DNA of 64,000 nucleotides from RPQJ01 sp963744735 (GCA_963744735.1 CAVUVH010000006.1:62001-126000), one strand, 5' to 3'. Positions 47,682-58,524 are shown, counted from the stretch's first letter. Program-made: numbers and translations. The notes: a model not told the origin generated them from the sequence alone.

Positions 47682-48968
47682 TTATGCCGGCTTGGGCAGC
47701 AGTTCCCGGCGCAATTCGGCCGCCAGCTCGCCAAATGCCACGTTGCGCTGGGCCGCATCGATGCCGCGCAGGGGCTTCAGGGCGGCCATGCCGCGTGCCG
47801 CCTCGTCCTCGCCCACGATGACCGCGACCCGCGCGCCGCTCTTGTCGGCGCGCTTCAGCTGCGACTTGAAGCTGCCGCCGCCGCAGTTGGTCTCGACCCG
47901 CAGTTCCGGCGCGCCGTCGCGGATCCGCTCGGCGAGGCCGAGGCCGGCCGCCTCGGCCGCAGGACCCGCCAGCACGATGTACACGTCCGGGTTGCCCGCT
48001 TCGGTCACGAGGCCCTGCAGCCGCATGAGCTCGACGATCCGCTCCTCGCCGAGCGCCCAGCCGATGGCCGGGACCGCGTCGCCGCCCAGCTGTGCGACCA
48101 GGCCGTCGTAACGGCCGCCGGAACAGACCGCATCCTGCGCCCCGAGGTCGGTGGTCACCCACTCGAACACCGTGCGCGAATAGTAATCGAGACCGCGCAC
48201 CAGCCTCGGGTTGACCACGAAATCGACCCCGGCCTGCTGCAGCTGCGCGCACAGCGTCGCGAAGTGCGCCGCGGATTCAGCATCGAGGTGGTCGGTGATG
48301 ACCGGCGCGCCCGCGATCAGCGTGGCCATGTCCGGGTTCTTGCTGTCGAGGATGCGCAGCGGATTGCCGCCGAGCCGCCGCTGGCTGTCCGCATCGAGCT
48401 GGTCCGCGTGCGCCTGCAGGTACTCGACCAGCCGCGCACGGTAAACGACACGCGATTCCGGCGTGCCGAGCGAGTTCAGGTGCAGCCTCAGTCCGCGCAG
48501 GCCGAGCCGCTGCCAGAGACGGGCCGTCATCAGGATCAGCTCGATATCGACGTCAGGGCCCGGGAAGCCGAGCGCCTCGGCGTCGATCTGGTGAAACTGG
48601 CGATAGCGGCCCTTCTGCGGCCGCTCGTAGCGGAACATCGGCCCCATCAGCCAGACCTTCTGGCGCTGGTTGTGCAGCAGTCCATTGCCGATGCAGGCCC
48701 GCACGATGCCGGCGGTCGCCTCGGGCCGCAGCGTGAGCGAGTCGTCGCCGCGGTCGCGGAACGTATACATTTCCTTTTCGACGATGTCCGTGAACTCGCC
48801 GATGGAGCGCTTGAAGAGCTCGGTGCGCTCGAGCAGCGGCAGGCGGATCTCGCGATAGCCGTACTGCGCGAAGATCTCGCGCGCCGCGCGCTCCAGCTGC
48901 TGCCACGCGGCGGTCTGCTCCGGCAGCACGTCATTCATGCCGCGAACGGCCTGCAGGGTTTCGCTCAT
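47682..48968 (-). CDS. hisS: Histidyl-tRNA synthetase
   Basis: A 428-residue class II synthetase. Motif 1 region: AREIFAQYGYREIRLPLLE. Motif 2: GPMFRYERPQKGRYRQFHQ. Histidine A box: LVRGLDYYSRTVFEW. Motif 3: IGWALGEERIVELM. The C-terminal anticodon-binding domain (VYIVLAGPAAEA and GGGSFKSQLKRADKSGA) is complete. It lies between rodZ and yfgM; the ispG gene often found just before hisS in relatives is absent here. Confidence 0.97.
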   Translation of the reverse strand: MSETLQAVRGMNDVLPEQTAAWQQLERAAREIFAQYGYREIRLPLLERTELFKRSIGEFTDIVEKEMYTFRDRGDDSLTLRPEATAGIVRACIGNGLLHNQRQKVWLMGPMFRYERPQKGRYRQFHQIDAEALGFPGPDVDIELILMTARLWQRLGLRGLRLHLNSLGTPESRVVYRARLVEYLQAHADQLDADSQRRLGGNPLRILDSKNPDMATLIAGAPVITDHLDAESAAHFATLCAQLQQAGVDFVVNPRLVRGLDYYSRTVFEWVTTDLGAQDAVCSGGRYDGLVAQLGGDAVPAIGWALGEERIVELMRLQGLVTEAGNPDVYIVLAGPAAEAAGLGLAERIRDGAPELRVETNCGGGSFKSQLKRADKSGARVAVIVGEDEAARGMAALKPLRGIDAAQRNVAFGELAAELRRELLPKPA

Positions 48969-48984
48969 CGCGTGTGCACCGGCA

Positions 48985-49864
48985 TCAGCGCAGCGACCCG
49001 TCGGGGCCGATGCTGAACCGCGCCAGCAGTTCGCCTGGCGCACGCGGCGGCACGGCGACGGGGCGGCCATTGATCGCCACGGTGACCGCGCCGATGTTGC
49101 CGATCGTCACGCTGAGCGGCGCCGTGCCCGTCACCGTGCGTTCGGAACCGGCCTTGCCGAGGTCGTAGATCACCGCCCTGCCCGCGCCGTCGAACACTTC
49201 GACCCATGAGTCGGCATTGAAGCGCAACTGCAGGCTGACCTGGCCCGGCTGCAGCGCGGGGGGCGGGCTTGCGGGATCGGTCGCGGCGGCGGCGGGAGTG
49301 GTCGCCGACGGTGTTGCGTCCGTCGTCGCTGCCGTTGCATCGGCATCGTCGGGCGTGACCGCCGCGGCGACCGGTCGCGACGTCGCTGGCCGGCCCGGTC
49401 GTGAGCGCGGGCACGTTCGCATCCGCCGGTGCATCCGGGCCATCGGCCCAGGGCAGTCCGTTCTCCGACAGGTACGCGATCAGTGCCGCGGCCGCGAGGA
49501 ACGACACCGCGCCGCCCATGACCCACGGCCAGCGCGGCTTGCCGCGGACCGGGGCCATCTCCAGCCGCGACTTCGGCACCAGCGTGGGTTCCTGCACCTG
49601 CAGCTTCGAACGCTCGTAGGCGGCGACGGTCTCGTCCTCCGCCAGCCCCAGCAGCGCGGCATAGCGTCGCAGGTGCCCCTTCACGAACACCGGCGCGCCG
49701 AGCGCCGCGAAATCGTTGGCCTCGAGGGCGATCACGACCATCGGATCGAGGTTGAGCGTGTCGGCCGCCTGCTGCTGCGTCAGCCCGCGGGCTTCGCGCT
49801 CCCGCCGCAGGCGTGCGCCCGGGCTCGCGGGGAGCTCGGTGACATCGGCCTCCGCGGCACTCAT
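48985..49864 (-). CDS. rodZ: Cytoskeletal protein RodZ, one frameshift
   Basis: About 292 residues. An N-terminal helix-turn-helix Cro-like domain (LRREREARGLTQQQAADTL) binds MreB in relatives. Then come a basic juxtamembrane stretch, one helix (AVSFLAAAALIAYL), an Ala/Thr/Pro linker and a C-terminal DUF4115 beta domain (VSLQLRFNADSWVEVFDGAG). The protein keeps rod shape through MreB. One extra base near 49372 lies in the linker. The start overlaps the pilW stop (ATGA). Confidence 0.9.
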
Positions 49865-50649
49865 GGCCGCGTCCGTTCGGCTTCGAACAGCAGCCCGGCT
49901 TCGGTCGAGGTCGGGAACTGATCCCTGAGCTGGTCGGCATACCGCGCCGCCTGGGCGGTATCGCCCAGCGCAAGCTCGATCGTGCGCCCGAGCCAGAGCG
50001 AAGCGGCCGACACCGGGGCCACGGCCGCATGACGCTCGAGGAACGCGCGCGCCTGCAGGCTGTTGCCGTTCTCCTGCGTCAGCTGCGCCATCTGGAACAA
50101 CGCGTCCGCCTGCCTGGGGTTGAGCGCCAATGCCTTGCGAAAACTGGCTTCGGCGTCCTGCGGACGGCCATCGGCGCGCGCGCAGCGACCGGCGTTGGTG
50201 TAGGCGACATCCGGGTTCTGGTTCAGCGCACTGGCCGCCGCCTGCAGCAGGTACTGCTCGCCGCGCTTGCGCTCGCCGTTCATGCACAGGTACACGGCCG
50301 CGTTGGCGACCACGTCGGGGTTGTCCTTGCCGGCCAGGCGGATCGCCTGCTCGAAGTGCGAGCGGGCCTTGCGCTTGTCGTCGAGCCGGTCGTAGATGAA
50401 CCCGGCCGCCATCTGCGTGCTGGGCATGCGCGAATTCTGCTGCAGCGCCTTGTCGATCTTCTCGCGCGCGGCCTTCAGGTTGCCTTCGCGCATGTACGCA
50501 AGCGCCAGTTCGGTGTTGACGGCCCCGGCCTGGTCGATCGCCTCGCGGCTGCCGGGCTCGGCAGAGGCCGCGGCCCGCGGCGCCCCGAGGCTCGCGGCGA
50601 CGAGCAGGCTGGCGGCGACCAGGCTGATGCCGGCGCGGCGGCGCATCAT
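49861..50649 (-). CDS. pilW: Type IV pilus biogenesis TPR protein PilW/PilF
   Basis: About 262 residues: a signal peptide (LVAASLLVAASLGAPRAAA) and five to six TPR units, for example AYMREGNLKAAREKIDKAL, ARSHFEQAIRLAGKDNPDV and AEASFRKALALNPRQADA. PilF/PilW of Pseudomonas is a lipoprotein that assembles the PilQ secretin. Here no lipobox cysteine is visible in the signal region, so it may be soluble in the periplasm. It sits between rlmN and rodZ as in Pseudomonas. Because of an indel in rlmN, both genes appear as one open frame. Confidence 0.88.
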   Translation of the reverse strand: MMRRRAGISLVAASLLVAASLGAPRAAASAEPGSREAIDQAGAVNTELALAYMREGNLKAAREKIDKALQQNSRMPSTQMAAGFIYDRLDDKRKARSHFEQAIRLAGKDNPDVVANAAVYLCMNGERKRGEQYLLQAAASALNQNPDVAYTNAGRCARADGRPQDAEASFRKALALNPRQADALFQMAQLTQENGNSLQARAFLERHAAVAPVSAASLWLGRTIELALGDTAQAARYADQLRDQFPTSTEAGLLFEAERTRP

Positions 50650-51765
50650 CCCGGACACCACGGAGAGCGGGAAGAACTTCTCGCCGAGCCGCGTCGTGAC
50701 CCGGTCGTTGACGCGGCCGACCAGCTGGCCGCAGGCAGCGTCGATGTCGTCGCCGCGCGTGCGCCGGATGGTGACCATCACGCCGCCCCTGATCAGGATG
50801 TCGCGGAAGCGCTCGATCGCCGTCTCGGTCGAGCGCCGGTACTGCGTGTTCGGAAACGGGTTGAACGGGATCAGGTTGACCTTGGCCGGATGGCCGCGCA
50901 GCAGCTGCACGAGTTCGCGCGCGTGCTGGGGCTTGTCGTTGATGCCGTCGAGCATCACGTACTCGAAGGTCACGCTGCGCGCGTTCTGCTTCTCGACATA
51001 GTGCCAGCAGGCGGCGAGCAGGTCCTTGATCGGGTGGCGGCGGTTGATCGGCATCAGCTCGCTGCGCAGCGCGTCATTGGGCGCATGCAGCGACACCGCC
51101 AGCGCGACGTTGGTCTCGTCGGCGATGCGGATCATCTGCGGCACCAGCCCGGAGGTGCTGACCGTCACGCGGCGGCGCGAGAGGTCGAGCCCCAGGTCGT
51201 CCATCATGATTTCGGCGGCCGGCACGACGTTGCGGTAGTTCGCCAGCGGCTCGCCCATGCCCATGAACACGACATTGGTGATCACGCGGTCGCCGTCGGG
51301 CGAGTAGCCGAGTTCGCGATTGGCGAGCCACACCTGGCCCACGATCTCGGCGACGTCGAGGTTGCGGTTGAACCCCTGCTGCGCGGTGGAGCAGAAGCCG
51401 CAGTTCATCTGGCAGCCGACCTGGCTGGAGATGCAGAGCGTGCCGCGGCCCGGCTCCGGGATGAAGACCATCTCGATCGCCTGGCCGCTCTCGAACTTGA
51501 GCGCCCACTTGCGCGTGCCGTCGGCCGAGACCTGCGCGGTGAGGATCTCGGGGGTGCGGATCTCGGCGACCTCGGCCAGGCGGCGGCGGAAGTCCTTGCC
51601 GAGATCGGTCATCGCGTCGATGTCGCCCTCGGCGCGCTTGTACATCCACTTGAACAGCTGGCGGGCACGGAAGGGCTTCTCGCCCATCGCCAGCACGAAC
51701 GCCTCCAGCCCGGTCCGCGTGAGACCGAGCAGGTTGGTGCGTGCCGGTGAGGTTGCTTCGCCCAT
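50646..51765 (-). CDS. rlmN: Dual-specificity 23S rRNA/tRNA adenine-C2 methyltransferase RlmN, one frameshift
   Basis: About 372 residues of a radical SAM methyltransferase that modifies A2503 of 23S rRNA and A37 of some tRNAs. The cluster motif is CQMNCGFC (C-x3-C-x2-C). GEPLANYRNV and VTVSTSGLVP are typical. One extra G near 50701 replaces the usual DRSRR-type ending with DRVTT and removes the stop, so the frame seems to run on into pilW. The corrected stop TGA (50646-50648) overlaps the pilW ATG. Confidence 0.93.
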
Positions 51766-51806
51766 GTTCGGTGGACTGCGCGCCGCCGCGCGAGTTCACC
51801 CGCGCT

Positions 51807-52232
51807 TCAGCGCGGGCAGAGCTCCGTCTCGGAAAAGAAGAACGCGATCTCGCGCGCGGCGTTCTCGGCGCTGTCCGAGCCGTGCACGACGTTCTGCTCG
51901 ATGCTGTCGGCGAGATCGGCGCGGATGGTGCCCGGCGTCGCCTTCTTCGGGTCGGTCGCGCCCATCACGTCACGGTTCTTGAGCACGGCGCCCTCGCCCT
52001 CGAGCACCTGCACCATGACCGGGCCGGAGATCATGTAGGCCACGAGGTCCTTGAAGAACCCGCGCTCGCGGTGCACGCCGTAGAACGCCTCGGCCTGGGC
52101 CTGCGTCAGCTGCAGCATGCGGGCCGCGACGATGCGCAGGCCGGCCTTTTCGAAGCGGTGGTAGACGTCGCCGATGACATTCTTGCGGACGCCGTCGGGC
52201 TTGACGATGGAGAGAGTGCGTTCGAGGGACAT
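51807..52232 (-). CDS. ndk: Nucleoside diphosphate kinase
   Basis: A 141-residue kinase that balances NTP and dNTP pools. It starts ERTLSIVKPDGVRKN; the catalytic histidine is in VVHGSDSAENAAREIAFFF, and GATDPKKATPGTIRADLA is the conserved preceding loop. The length is standard. It is followed by rlmN at 41 bases and appears to start a new transcript from the promoter at 52354-52382. Confidence 0.97.
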   Translation of the reverse strand: MSLERTLSIVKPDGVRKNVIGDVYHRFEKAGLRIVAARMLQLTQAQAEAFYGVHRERGFFKDLVAYMISGPVMVQVLEGEGAVLKNRDVMGATDPKKATPGTIRADLADSIEQNVVHGSDSAENAAREIAFFFSETELCPR

Positions 52233-52353
52233 ACGGATCCTTGACGAGATGATCCGGCAGTCGGTGCTGCCGGCAATGACGAACCGGCCCCGGAATTCCG
52301 GCGCCCGCGCAGGCGCGGGGCGGGACGGGGCCAACCTGAAAACTTAACGGCGC

Positions 52354-52382
52354 AGTATACCCGGACGGGGGTGGACGGCCAA
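52354..52382 (-). promoter_or_regulatory. Candidate ndk promoter
   Basis: On the minus strand TTGGCC (52377-52382), a 17-base spacer and TATACT (52354-52359). It gives a leader of about 115 bases before ndk. The leader contains a perfect 7-base hairpin, CCCGCGC-AG-GCGCGGG, near 52304-52319. It lies directly after the iscA stop and would separate the Fe-S genes from ndk-rlmN-pilW. Confidence 0.55.
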
Positions 52383-52405
52383 GAAATCATAGCCCTGACG
52401 GGCAG

Positions 52406-52729
52406 TTAGACGTTGAAGCTCTCGCCACAACCGCATTCGCCCTTGACGTTGGGGTTGCGGAACTTGAAAGCCTCGTTGAGTCCCTGGCGGACGAAATCGA
52501 TTTCCGTGCCGTCGACGTACTTGAGGCTGTCGGCGTCGACCACGACCTTGACGCCCGAGTCCTCGAACACGACGTCCCGTGCCTGCACCTCGTCGGCATA
52601 GCTCACGACGTAGGCAAAGCCCGAGCAACCGGTCTGCTTCACCCCGAGACGCAGGCCCACGCCCTGGCCACGGCTGGCCATGAACGTACGGACGCGTTCG
52701 GCGGCGGCGGCGGTCAGGGAGATCGACAT
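52406..52729 (-). CDS. iscA: A-type iron-sulfur carrier IscA/ErpA
   Basis: A 107-residue A-type carrier. The three cluster ligands are present: Cys35 in QTGCSGFAYVV and Cys99/Cys101 in GECGCGESF near the C-terminus. It delivers Fe-S clusters to target proteins in the cytosol. It is third in trmJ-iscS-(iscU-like)-iscA and is followed by ndk without hscB, hscA, fdx or iscX. Confidence 0.94.
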   Translation of the reverse strand: MSISLTAAAAERVRTFMASRGQGVGLRLGVKQTGCSGFAYVVSYADEVQARDVVFEDSGVKVVVDADSLKYVDGTEIDFVRQGLNEAFKFRNPNVKGECGCGESFNV

Positions 52730-52764
52730 GCGGCGGGGTCCTCGGGCAGGGCGGTGCGAAAATT

Positions 52765-53154
52765 CTACACCGTAGACCCGGCCTGCAGCGCCCAGTTCCG
52801 GGCCGCGTCGCGCACAGCGTCCTGCAACGTGAGCAACCGCCCGTATTTGGCCGCGGGAACCTGCAACTCCCGGGCGACGTCCTGCCAGTCCCAGGCCGCC
52901 AACTGCGCCTGCTCGAACCCGGGCAGCGCTTCGACCAGCCAGGAGGCCGCTGCCAGCAGGTGCGGACAGCCGAAGGCCTCGAAGCGCGCGGCTGCGATCC
53001 GCCCGGATTCCACCCGCAGCCAGCAGCTCGACCGCGGCGCCCTGCTCGCGGTCCCCGGCCCGACCGGTGACGAGGCCAGGTGCATCGCCTGGAGCGTCCC
53101 CACCCCGGCAGGGCATGCAACCGACGCAGGACTTCGACGCTGTAACGCGGGTCG

Positions 53155-53164
<10 letters not shown>
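52765..53164 (-). CDS. IscU/NifU-N-like scaffold protein, divergent, two frameshifts
   Basis: About 133 residues with the IscU fold pattern: RYSVEVLRRLHALPG at the start, GRIAAARFEAFGCPHLLAAASWLVEALPG in the core and VPAAKYGRLLTLQDAVRDAA at the end. Of the three IscU cluster cysteines only the middle one (FGC) is kept. The position of Cys37 is not cysteine, and the HC pair of the last motif (KIHC in E. coli) reads KYGR. Single-base losses near 53104 and 53160 break the frame but do not touch those sites. Its place between iscS and iscA supports a role in Fe-S assembly, but it may not hold a cluster by itself. Confidence 0.78.
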
Positions 53165-54341
<1,177 letters not shown>

Positions 54342-54345
<4 letters not shown>

Positions 54346-55101
54346 GCCGCGGGCCCGGCCGGCGGCGGATGCGGGTCGCCGGCACGCCGGCGCCTGCCCT
54401 GCACCGCCGCCAGGATGCCGCGCAGGATGTTCATCTCGTTCTGGTCGAGCACCGTGCGCTGGAACAGCCGGCGCAGCCGGGCCATCAGGTGCCCCGAGTT
54501 CGTCCGGTCGCGGAAGTTGATCTCGTCGAGCACCTGCTCGAGGTGCGCGTAGAACTTCTCCATGTCAGCGGCGCTGGCGAGCGGCACCGGGCCTTCGGCC
54601 TGGCTGGTCGCGGTGCCGCGGTCACGCAACGCGAGACAGATCTCGTAGGTGACGACCTGCACTGCCATCGCCAGGTTCAGCGACGAATAGAGCCCGCCGG
54701 TCGGTATCGTCAGCAGCGTGTGGCACTGCCGCAGCTCGTCGTTCTCGAGTCCGACGCGTTCGCTGCCGAACAGCACGGCGACTTCGCTGGCCTGCGAGGC
54801 CGCGGCAATCTCGAGCGCCGCCTCGCGCGGCTCGACGATGCGCCAGGGCAGGTGGCGGCCGCGCGCCGTAGTGCCGACGACCAGGCCGCAGTCGGCGACC
54901 GCGGCACGCACGTCGGGCAGGACGCGCGCGTTGCGCACGACGTCGTCGGCGCCGGCGGCCAGCATCGATCGCCTCGCCGGCCGGGAACCGCTCGGGCGCG
55001 ACGAGGTACAGGTCCTGCAGCCCCATGGTCTTCATGGCGCGCGCGGCCGAGCCGATGTTGCCGGGGTGGGAGGTGCCGACGAGGACGATGCGGATGGACA
55101 T
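54342..55101 (-). CDS. trmJ: tRNA (cytidine/uridine-2'-O-)-methyltransferase TrmJ, one frameshift
   Basis: About 252 residues of the SPOUT class. The N-terminus is IRIVLVGTSHPGNIGSAARAMK; the knot region reads VAVLFGSERVGLENDEL and LLTIPTGGLYSSLNLAMAVQ. It methylates position 32 of several tRNAs. A one-base gain near 54967 separates APERFPAGEAI from MLAAGADDVV. Its position before iscS is kept from E. coli. It diverges from suhB with 75 bases between starts. Confidence 0.93.
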
Positions 55102-55176
55102 GCTCTGGTATTCTAGCGGCCCTCGGGCGGGGCCATCCCTGCCGTTCTTGCCCACCCGCCACGTCGAGATCGCCGC

Positions 55177-55984
55177 ATGAACCTGCAGCCGATGATGAAT
55201 ATTGCCGTCCGTGCCGCCCGGCGCGCTGGCGACCTGATCATTCGCAACCTCGACCGGGTGCCGAGCCTCAACGTGCAGTCCAAGGGCCGCAACGATTTCG
55301 TCTCCGAAATCGACCAGATGGCCGAGCGCGACATCATCGAGACGGTGCGCCGGGTGCATCCGGACCACGGCTTCTTCGGCGAGGAGTCCGGCCGCAGCGG
55401 CGGCGACGAGTACGTCTGGATCATCGATCCGCTCGACGGCACGACCAATTTCCTGCACGGCTTCCCGGCGTTTGCCGTGTCGATTGCCGTCGAATGGCGC
55501 GGGCGGCTGGAACACGCCGTCGTCTACGACCCGATGCGGCAGGAACTCTTCACCGCCTCGCGCGGCGGCGGTGCGCAGCTCGACGGCCGGCGCATCCGCG
55601 TCAGCAAGCAGCTGACGCTCGACGGGCTCGCTGGTCGCCACCGGCTTCCCGCAGCGCGACAACTCGCGCTACCTCGACGACTACATGCTGATGCTGCGGG
55701 AGATGATGCTGCAGACCGCGGGCGTGCGTCGTCCCGGCGCCGCCTCGCTCGACCTTGCCTACGTGGCGGCGGGCCGGGTGGACGGCTTCTGGGAAATCGG
55801 CCTGAGCCCGTGGGACACCGCGGCCGGCACGCTGCTGATCACCGAGGCGGGCGGACGCATCGGCACGCTCACCGGGCAGCCCTACACGCAGGGCGGCCAC
55901 GTCGTGGCCGGCACCCCCAAGGTGTACGAGGCCATCGTCGAGTGCATCGCGCCGCACGTACCGGCGTCCCTCCGCGACGCCTGA
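55177..55984 (+). CDS. suhB: Inositol-1-monophosphatase family protein SuhB, one frameshift
   Basis: About 268 residues, the E. coli SuhB length. Metal motifs are present: GFFGEESG, WIIDPLDGTTNFLHGFP and SPWDTAAGTLLITEAGG. SuhB is a magnesium-dependent phosphatase and also part of the rRNA antitermination complex. One extra G near 55625 (GACGGGCTCG) breaks the frame between LTLDG and SLVATGFPQRDN. It diverges from trmJ, the usual gammaproteobacterial pairing. Confidence 0.93.
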
Positions 55985-55989
55985 AACCA

Positions 55990-56012
55990 GGGACCGTCCC
56001 TATTTTCGGGAA
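55990..56012. repeat. Short GGGAC hairpin with conserved-looking tail, possible REP-type fragment
   Basis: GGGAC-C-GTCCC (55990-56000) followed by TATTTTCGGGA, five bases after the suhB stop. GGGAC-GTCCC stems followed by TTTTC tails recur as REP-like elements in several proteobacteria. Only this single copy is visible here, so the assignment is tentative. It may instead serve as a weak suhB terminator. Confidence 0.3.
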
Positions 56013-56055
56013 TCTCCGGTAGAGTCGGCGGGCATCTCACCAAGAGCACTGCCCC

Positions 56056-57510
56056 ATGCCGCATCGCCTGTTTTCGACCAAGCCCATCGGTGAACTGCAC
56101 GAAGCCGACGAGTCGCGCGACGAGCTCAACCGCACGCTCGACGCGCGCGCGCTGGTACTGCTCGGCATCGGCGCGATCATCGGCACCGGCATCTTCGTCC
56201 TGACGGGGACGGCGGCAGCCAATCACGCCGGCCCGGCGCTGGTCATCTCCTTCATGATCGCCGGCCTGGGGTGCGCGCTGGCCGGCCTCTGCTACGCCGA
56301 GTTCTCCGCGATGATCCCGGTCGCCGGCAGCGCCTACTCCTACTCGTACGCGACGCTCGGCGAACTGGTCGCCTGGTTCATCGGCTGGAACCTCATCCTG
56401 GAGTACCTGTTCGCCGCGGGCACCGTGGCCGTCGGCTGGTCCGGCTACGTGGTCAGCCTGGTCGAGCAGTTCGGCTACCACCTGCCGGACGCCCTGACCA
56501 ACGCGCCCTTCACCAAGGGGGCGGGCCACTTCGAGATCGTGCGCACCGGCGCCATCATCAACCTGCCGGCCGTGCTGATCATCGCGGCGATGACGGCGCT
56601 CTGCTACGTCGGCATCCACCAGTCCGCGCGCTTCAACGCCGTGGTCGTGGCGATCAAGGTCGCCGTGATCGTGCTGTTCATCGGCTTCGGCATGTGGGCC
56701 GTCGACGGCGCCAACTGGCAGCCGTTCATCCCGCCCAATGCCGGCGAGTTCGGCAAGTTCGGCTGGAGCGGCGTGTTCCAGGCGGCGGGGATCATCTTCT
56801 TCGCCTACATCGGCTTCGACGCCGTCTCGACCGCCGCGCAGGAGGCAAAGAACCCGCAGCGCGACATGCCGATCGGCATCATGGGCAGCCTCGTGGTCTG
56901 CACCATCCTGTATGTCGCGGTGTCGGCAGTGCTCACGGGCATGGTGCACTACACGCAACTGAGCACCCCGGCGCCGGTGGCACTCGCGCTCGACCGTCAC
57001 CCGGAACTGTCATGGCTCGCCGGCTGGATCAAGCTTGGCGCCATCGCCGGCATGACCTCGGTGATGCTGGTGATGATGCTCGGCCAGCCGCGCATCTTCT
57101 ACGCCATGTCGCGCGATGGCCTGCTGCCGCCGTTCTTCCGCAAGGTGCACCCGAAGCACAAGACGCCCTACATCGGCACCCTGATCACGGGCTCGCTCGC
57201 GGCGCTGATCGGCGGCCTGTTTCCGGTCACGATCCTGGGCGAACTGGTGTCCATCGGCACCCTGCTCGCCTTCACCACCGTCTGCATCGGCGTGCTGGTG
57301 CTGCGCTACACGCGCCCGGACCTGAAGCGGCCGTTCCGCGTGCCGGCGCCGTGGATCGTCTGCGTCGGCGGCGCGCTGATCTGTTCGGCCATGATGGCGG
57401 CGCTGCCGCGGGACACCTGGCTGCGGCTGCTGGTCTGGACCGTGATCGGCTTCCTGATCTACTTCCTTTACGGCTTCCGCCACAGCGCCTTGCGCAAGAC
57501 GAATCGCTGA
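56056..57510 (+). CDS. APC-superfamily amino-acid permease (cationic amino-acid transporter-like)
   Basis: A 484-residue permease with twelve or more helices. The first helix has the APC signature ALVLLGIGAIIGTGIFVLTG; GFDAVSTAAQEAKNPQRDMP and LGQPRIFYAMSRDGLLPP are the later conserved loops. The pattern fits the CAT (TC 2.A.3.3, YhdG-like) group. It lies at the inner membrane and probably imports amino acids; the substrate is unknown. It faces the converging TerC gene with about 25 bases between stops. Confidence 0.92.
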   Translation: MPHRLFSTKPIGELHEADESRDELNRTLDARALVLLGIGAIIGTGIFVLTGTAAANHAGPALVISFMIAGLGCALAGLCYAEFSAMIPVAGSAYSYSYATLGELVAWFIGWNLILEYLFAAGTVAVGWSGYVVSLVEQFGYHLPDALTNAPFTKGAGHFEIVRTGAIINLPAVLIIAAMTALCYVGIHQSARFNAVVVAIKVAVIVLFIGFGMWAVDGANWQPFIPPNAGEFGKFGWSGVFQAAGIIFFAYIGFDAVSTAAQEAKNPQRDMPIGIMGSLVVCTILYVAVSAVLTGMVHYTQLSTPAPVALALDRHPELSWLAGWIKLGAIAGMTSVMLVMMLGQPRIFYAMSRDGLLPPFFRKVHPKHKTPYIGTLITGSLAALIGGLFPVTILGELVSIGTLLAFTTVCIGVLVLRYTRPDLKRPFRVPAPWIVCVGGALICSAMMAALPRDTWLRLLVWTVIGFLIYFLYGFRHSALRKTNR

Positions 57511-57536
57511 GGCCGAGGCGCGCGTCGCTGCGCCGT

Positions 57537-58524
57537 TCAGCCGTCGCGGCTCGGGCCGCCGCCCTGCGCCTCGTCGCGCCGGCTGGCCCAGATCGAGGCG
57601 AGGATGCCGAGCCCCAGCGTGCCGAGGATGATCCCCAGCGAGACCACGTTCGGCACGTGGATAGTGGGAAACCAGCAGCATCTTCATGCCGACGAACGCC
57701 AGGATCAGCACCAGGCTGTAGCGCAGGTAGCGGAACATCGCCATCAGTCCCGCCACGGCGAAGTAGAGTGAACGCAGGCCAAGGATGGCGAAGGCGTTCG
57801 ACGTAAACACCAGGAACGGATCGCGCGTCACCGCCAGGATGGCCGGGATCGAGTCGACCGCGAAGACCACGTCGGTGAGTTCGACCATGACCAGCGCCAC
57901 GAACAGCGGCGTGGCGTACAGGCGGCCTTCCCTGCGCACGAAAAAGCGGGCGCGTTCCAGTTCCGGCGTGACCGGCACGAAGCGGCGGACCAGCCTTGCG
58001 GGGAAGCTGTTGCCGACGTCGTGCGCTTCCTCGCTGCCTTTCAGCATGCGCAGCGCGGACAGCAGCAGGATGGCGCCGAAGACGTAGAACATCCAGTCGA
58101 AGTGCTGCAGCAGCGTGGTGCCGGCCGCGATCATCATGCCGCGCAGCACGATCGCGCCGACGATGCCCCAGAACAGCACCCGGTACTGGTACTGCGTCGG
58201 GATCTTCAGGTAACTGAAGATCAGCGCGATGACGAAGATGTTGTCGACCGACAGCGACCACTCGAGCAGGTAGCCGGTGACGTACTGCACGACCGCATCG
58301 GCACCGTCCCTGACCCCGTGCCCGGGCACGAAGCCGAGCCAGCGGTACTCGTAGAGTCCGTAGATGACGCCGGTGAACGACATCGCCACGCAGATCCAGA
58401 CCGCCGTCCAGAACAGCGCCTGCCGCACGGACAGTTCCGCCGACTCGCGGTGCAGGACGCTGAGGTCGAGGAACAGCAGCCCGAGGAACAGGACGAGGAA
58501 GCCGCCCCAGACGACCTCAATCAC
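57537..58524 (-). CDS. TerC/Alx-family membrane protein, one frameshift
   Basis: About 328 residues, close to E. coli Alx. Helices carry the acidic motifs EWSLSVDNIFVIALIF and VELTDVVFAVDSIPAILAVT, both diagnostic of the TerC family and likely metal-binding. Alx and relatives export manganese. One extra base near 57662 replaces the C-terminus; the corrected ending is SHYHVPNVVSLGIILGTLGL, then a basic tail. The 42-base gap to secF is too short for a yybP-ykoY manganese riboswitch, so it is probably cotranscribed with secDF. Confidence 0.9.

Noticed and set aside
49861..51765. A single open frame that looks like an RlmN-PilW fusion protein
   Set aside because: One extra G near 50701 removes the rlmN stop. 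Deleting it restores the usual DRSRR ending and an ATGA overlap with pilW.
52395..52405. Rho-independent terminator just after iscA (GCCC-GTCA-GGGC)
   Set aside because: The stem is only four base pairs and the following T-run is broken, so it is too weak to call.
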